Of a stretch of 9,168 nucleotides of DNA, positions 5,705 through 9,168 are shown one piece after another. The notes under the pieces were generated by a model, which saw nothing but the letters and a program-made list of their open reading frames with translations, did no database searches and was not told the DNA's origin. This stretch comes from Porphyromonadaceae bacterium (GTDB taxonomy: Bacteria > Bacteroidota > Bacteroidia > Bacteroidales > Dysgonomonadaceae), in NCBI GenBank assembly GCA_003517675.1, contig DPAC01000171.1, positions 1 to 9,168 of the forward strand. The letters run 5' to 3'. A program made the position numbers and the translations under genes. Within the stretch, counting starts at the first letter, position 1; the number at the start of each line of letters is the position of its first letter.

Positions 5705-7846
5705 ATGAGTAGAAAAACATCTTCTGACGTAGAGAATAAACCGCGGAAGAAGGAACTGATCACCTCCGTTACACGATTTCTTTCTGAGAATAACGACAAG
5801 CAATACAACTACAAACAGATCGCTGCGGCACTGAACGTAAGTGGTGAAGAGGGGCGGCGCCAGTTGCTCAAAGTGCTGGATAAGTTACGCGACGATGATG
5901 TGCTGCTGGAGACCTCCCGCGGCAGGTACCGCATCAACAACCGTGGTTTGATGCTGGAAGGCCGTTTCGAGAGAAGGAGCAATGGCAAGAACTTTTTCGT
6001 GCCCGACGATGACGGAAACATCATCTATATCGCCGAGCGGAACAGCAAACATGCCATGAACGGCGACCGGGTGCGGGTGCAGCTGCTGGCCAAACGCAAA
6101 CGTGCCGATACGGAAGGTACCGTGGTGGAGATCCTGGAGCATACCCAAAGCAGGTTTGTGGGCGTTGTGGAGGTGCAGAAGCATTTCGCCTTCCTGGTGA
6201 TGGACAGCAAATACTTGTCGAACGATATCTTTATCCCGAAAGAGGATCTGAACGGTGCAGAGAATGGCGATAAAGTGGTTGTGGAGATTGTGGAATGGCC
6301 TGAAAAAGCAAATAATCCGGTGGGCAAGGTGATCGATATTCTGGGTAAACCCGGACAGAACGACACCGAGATGCATGCCATCCTGGCACAGTATGACCTG
6401 CCCTACAAGTACCCGGAAGAGGTAGAAAAGTATGCCGCGAAGATTTCCGACCACATCAGCAAGGAGGAGATATCCAGGAGGGAAGATTTACGGGATGTGT
6501 TTACCATCACCATTGACCCCAAGGATGCGAAGGATTTTGATGATGCGCTCTCCCTGCGGCAGCTCTCTTCCAGGGAGTGGGAAGTGGGGGTTCATATCGC
6601 AGATGTGACCCATTATGTGAAGCCGGGAGACCCGGTGGACCGGGAGGCGGCAAAGCGCGCTACCTCCATTTATCTGGTGGACCGCACCATCCCCATGCTG
6701 CCGGAGCGACTCAGTAACGAACTCTGCTCATTGCGACCACAAGAGGAGAAGCTCTGCTTCTCTGTGATCTTCACCCTCAACGACAAGGCAGAAGTAAAAG
6801 GATCGCGTATTGCCCGCACAGTGATCAAGTCGGACAGCCGTCTCACCTACGAGGATGCACAGGCGGTAATTGAGACCGGGAAAGGCGACTTCTCCGCAGA
6901 GATCCTCCGGCTCAATCAGCTTGCCATACAGCTGCGTGAGCGCCGCTTTGCCGCGGGGGCGATCAACTTTGAACGGTATGAGGTGAAGTTTAACCTCGAC
7001 GAAAAGGGGAAACCACTGGGGGTCTATTTCAAGGAATCGAAAGAGGCCAATCACCTGATTGAGGAGTTTATGCTGCTGGCCAACAAGACCGTGGCAGAGT
7101 CGATCGGCAGGGTGCCCAAGGGCAAGAAAGCCAGTACCTTTGTCTACCGCATACATGATATCCCCGATCCGGAGAAGCTGGAAACGCTCAACAATTTTAT
7201 CCTTCGTTTTGGCCATAAGATCAAACCGGAAGGCTCCAAGATCGAAGTGGCCAAGAGCATCAATGCGCTGCTCGACAAGGTGCAGGGACGCCCCGAAGAG
7301 AATCTGGTAGAAACCATCGCCATCCGCACCATGTCGAAGGCAATCTACTCCACCAAGAATGTGGGGCACTACGGATTGGCGTTCGATTACTATACCCACT
7401 TCACCTCGCCCATCCGACGTTATCCCGATATGCTGGTGCACCGCCTGCTGGAGCATTACCTGGCAGGAGGCAAGAGTGTGAATCAGGCTGAGTTGGAGGA
7501 GGAGTGCAAGCACTCCTCGAAGATGGAACAGGTGGCATCCAACGCGGAGCGCGACTCCATCAAGTACAAGCAGGTGGAGTTCATGTCTGATAAGATTGGC
7601 AAAGTGTACGACGGCGTCATCTCCGGCATCACCGAGTGGGGCGTTTATGTGGAGATCAATGAAAACAAGTGCGAAGGAATGATCCCTATCCGGGAGATGG
7701 ACGACGATTTTTATGAGCTGGACGAGAAAAACTACCGGTTGGTAGGGCGGCGTAAAAAGCGGGAATATCGCCTGGGACAGCCTGTTTCCATTCAGGTGGC
7801 GCGGGCAAATCTCGACAGGAAACAACTCGATTTCACCTTCGCGTAG
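5705..7846 (+). CDS. rnr: Ribonuclease R (RNB family 3'-5' exoribonuclease)
   Basis: A processive 3'-5' exoribonuclease that degrades structured RNA and takes part in rRNA and mRNA turnover. The 713-residue product has the full RNase R layout: an N-terminal winged-helix region (about 15-75, ending GRYRINNRG), two cold-shock OB domains (about 82-215), the RNB catalytic domain (about 260-590) and a C-terminal S1 domain (about 630-712, GKVYDGVISGITEWGVYVE). Catalytic aspartates are in DPKDAKDFDDA: D271, D277, D279 and D280. Other RNB signatures are VGVHIADVTHYV (295-305), YLVDRTIPMLPERLSNELCSL (323-343) and HFTSPIRRYPDMLVHR (565-580). No lysine-rich tail follows S1, unlike E. coli RNase R. The ATG at 5705 fits the helical N-terminus; no Shine-Dalgarno sequence is visible in the A-rich leader. 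Its last 14 bp overlap the opposing glycosyltransferase gene. Confidence 0.97.
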   Translation: MSRKTSSDVENKPRKKELITSVTRFLSENNDKQYNYKQIAAALNVSGEEGRRQLLKVLDKLRDDDVLLETSRGRYRINNRGLMLEGRFERRSNGKNFFVPDDDGNIIYIAERNSKHAMNGDRVRVQLLAKRKRADTEGTVVEILEHTQSRFVGVVEVQKHFAFLVMDSKYLSNDIFIPKEDLNGAENGDKVVVEIVEWPEKANNPVGKVIDILGKPGQNDTEMHAILAQYDLPYKYPEEVEKYAAKISDHISKEEISRREDLRDVFTITIDPKDAKDFDDALSLRQLSSREWEVGVHIADVTHYVKPGDPVDREAAKRATSIYLVDRTIPMLPERLSNELCSLRPQEEKLCFSVIFTLNDKAEVKGSRIARTVIKSDSRLTYEDAQAVIETGKGDFSAEILRLNQLAIQLRERRFAAGAINFERYEVKFNLDEKGKPLGVYFKESKEANHLIEEFMLLANKTVAESIGRVPKGKKASTFVYRIHDIPDPEKLETLNNFILRFGHKIKPEGSKIEVAKSINALLDKVQGRPEENLVETIAIRTMSKAIYSTKNVGHYGLAFDYYTHFTSPIRRYPDMLVHRLLEHYLAGGKSVNQAELEEECKHSSKMEQVASNAERDSIKYKQVEFMSDKIGKVYDGVISGITEWGVYVEINENKCEGMIPIREMDDDFYELDEKNYRLVGRRKKREYRLGQPVSIQVARANLDRKQLDFTFA

Positions 7847-8741
7847 CGTTGGTTTCCATGCGGGTGCGATGAATGGATCTGCATTTTCCTGCCAAACGGA
7901 ATGCCACCTTGAGATAGGCGAAACAATCGGCACCGTTGCCCGAAAGCAGCGCCTTCCACGCTTTCTTCAGTGCAGCCAGCAGGCTGTAGGCTATCGCCTT
8001 CGGCGGGGAGTAAAACGGGTTGACTGCCTCTGTTAAAAAGTATACATACTCCGCATCGAAGGATTGTTTGCGGCTTACCGGTCGATCTTCCCTGTCGTGA
8101 TAACCAAAGGCCGATTTTACCAGACCTACCCTGTACCCCCTTTTTTGTAGCCGCAGCACCAGATTGCGGTCTTCCCCATAGTGAGGAAACAGCGGCGCAA
8201 AGGGACCTGTTTCTCTGATCACCCTGACCGGAATCAGCCACATGGCTGCATTGATAAAAGGGTAGGGGGTCACCTCTTCGGTAAGCTGCGCCACCTCTTC
8301 CCTGTTTTTTAATCCGGTGTATTCGGAAAAACCGAAGTCGGTGGCATCGCCCTTACCATTCAGATGTACCGGCGACAATATTCCGTACGCGCTGTTCTTT
8401 TCGGCTGCATCCACCAGCTTGACCAACGTGTCGGGCTCTATCCATGCATCCTGGTTGAGCAGGAACAGATAATCGAATCCCCTCTCCACAGCCAGTTGTA
8501 TGCCGATGTTGTTGGCTCTCCCGAATCCCAGGTTTTCATGGGTTTCAATCAGCTCCACACCCGGGTAGTTGTTTCTGATTATCTGGCAGGTGGCATCGCC
8601 GGAGCCATTATCAATCACCATGACGGTTGCCGGCAGGAGAGATGCCTCCACGGAGGGCAAGCAGCGGTGAATCCATGGCTCAAAGTTATGGGAGACAATG
8701 ATGATGCAAACCGAAGGATGGGGACGGGATTGTTCAGACAT
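7833..8741 (-). CDS. Family 2 glycosyltransferase (rhamnosyltransferase-like)
   Basis: A 302-residue GT-A-fold glycosyltransferase that probably transfers a sugar from a nucleotide donor during synthesis of a surface polysaccharide or other glycan at the cytoplasmic face of the membrane. Seen: the N-terminal VCIIIVSHNFEPWIHRCL (11-28), VMVIDNGSGDAT (40-51), ENLGFGRANNIG (69-80), the metal/donor-binding LLNQDAW with NQDA at 96-99 in the place of DxD, INAAMWLIP (163-171) and the acceptor-side HYGEDRNLVLRL (187-198, likely catalytic D191). There is no clear membrane segment; a moderately hydrophobic helix lies near 248-266. The ATG at 8741 overlaps the stop of the upstream methyltransferase gene by 8 bp, supporting coupled translation. 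The 3' end overlaps rnr by 14 bp on the other strand. Donor and acceptor cannot be assigned; similarity to rhamnosyltransferases is judged only from motif pattern. Confidence 0.92.
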   Translation of the reverse strand: MSEQSRPHPSVCIIIVSHNFEPWIHRCLPSVEASLLPATVMVIDNGSGDATCQIIRNNYPGVELIETHENLGFGRANNIGIQLAVERGFDYLFLLNQDAWIEPDTLVKLVDAAEKNSAYGILSPVHLNGKGDATDFGFSEYTGLKNREEVAQLTEEVTPYPFINAAMWLIPVRVIRETGPFAPLFPHYGEDRNLVLRLQKRGYRVGLVKSAFGYHDREDRPVSRKQSFDAEYVYFLTEAVNPFYSPPKAIAYSLLAALKKAWKALLSGNGADCFAYLKVAFRLAGKCRSIHRTRMETNATRR

Positions 8742-9168
8742 GGTTATTCGTGGCTTTGATCAGGCATTTACGAAAAAAAGGAGGGACGATATGATCCAGA
8801 TCATTCTGATAAATCATCAGGCCCGGATTGGGACGATGACTGAATCCGTTCTGCGCAAAGAAGCGGCTGAAAATCTCAAAATCTTCCTGATGATGATAGG
8901 TGCAAAGGGCAATCTTAACCGGTTTCTCAAACAGTAGCTTTTTCATTCCCTGCAACACCCGCCCTTCGGCACCCTCCACATCAATTTTATAAAAATCGGG
9001 CTTTTCCGGAAGCTGCAGAAAGTAGTGATCGAGGCTGATATGGCCGTTGTTGTTTTGGTCAGAAACAAAAGCGGGGATGATGGACACTTTCTCTTTCCAG
9101 GGAGCAAACGTAGCCTCCAGCGCTTCAACCCACTCCGGGTCCTGTTCAAAAAGATATACATGCTTCAA
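8734..9168 (-). CDS. FkbM-type SAM-dependent methyltransferase, N-terminus outside window
   Basis: The C-terminal 145 codons (144 residues shown by the frame plus the stop) of a methyltransferase resembling the FkbM family, which O-methylates sugars or other natural-product groups using S-adenosylmethionine. The frame is open to the right edge, so the true start lies outside the window; the TTG at the very edge is most likely an internal Leu. Seen: VYLFEQDPEWVEAL at the start, matching the acidic motif after the second strand of the SAM-binding fold; ISLDHYF (44-50); and FYKIDVEGAEGRVLQGM (58-74), the strongest FkbM signature, with KIALCTYH following. The gene overlaps the glycosyltransferase start by 8 bp (ATGTCTGA), so the two are cotranscribed and probably act on the same glycan. 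Family assignment is good; the substrate is unknown. Confidence 0.85.
   Translation of the reverse strand: MKHVYLFEQDPEWVEALEATFAPWKEKVSIIPAFVSDQNNNGHISLDHYFLQLPEKPDFYKIDVEGAEGRVLQGMKKLLFEKPVKIALCTYHHQEDFEIFSRFFAQNGFSHRPNPGLMIYQNDLDHIVPPFFRKCLIKATNNHV

Noticed and set aside
6728..7933. A 401-codon open frame on the minus strand, opposite rnr
   Set aside because: It is in exact codon register with rnr, so it stays open simply because rnr avoids TTA, CTA and TCA codons. The translation has no recognisable domain and rnr is unmistakable.

Overview
The window looks like a chromosomal segment of a Bacteroidota (Bacteroidales) genome. The evidence is a long signal peptidase I of the type seen in that phylum, the gene order dapB-lepB-WbqC-like gene, start codons without Shine-Dalgarno sequences, and TAnnTTTG elements of the Bacteroidota sigma-factor type upstream of several genes. 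The family level (for example Dysgonomonadaceae or Porphyromonadaceae) is only a guess. I see no mobile element, CRISPR array, tRNA or rRNA gene.

Layout, left to right. (1) Minus strand: gltX, glutamyl-tRNA synthetase, cut by the left edge. (2) A 249-bp gap holding a TAnnTTTG element for gltX and a 12-unit array of the heptamer GAAYCAR. (3) Minus-strand operon dapB - lepB - WbqC-like gene (transcribed from about 4480 down to 1575), with an ATGA overlap between the last two genes and its own -7 element. (4) Minus strand: an NAD(P)-dependent epimerase/dehydratase-like gene. (5) A 142-bp divergent promoter region. (6) Plus strand: rnr, ribonuclease R. (7) Minus strand, tail to tail with rnr and overlapping it by 14 bp: a family 2 glycosyltransferase. 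This overlaps by 8 bp an upstream FkbM-type methyltransferase gene cut by the right edge. These last two genes look like the end of a surface-glycan cluster that continues past the right edge.

Most of the content is core housekeeping: tRNA charging, lysine/diaminopimelate synthesis, protein export and RNA decay. It is joined to envelope or glycan functions on the right. I find no convincing new multi-gene system. The points most worth following are the GAAYCAR array, whose C/T-variable position forms the stop codon of the WbqC-like gene; the repeated KRCI block inside the long LepB; and the overlapping gene ends around rnr.
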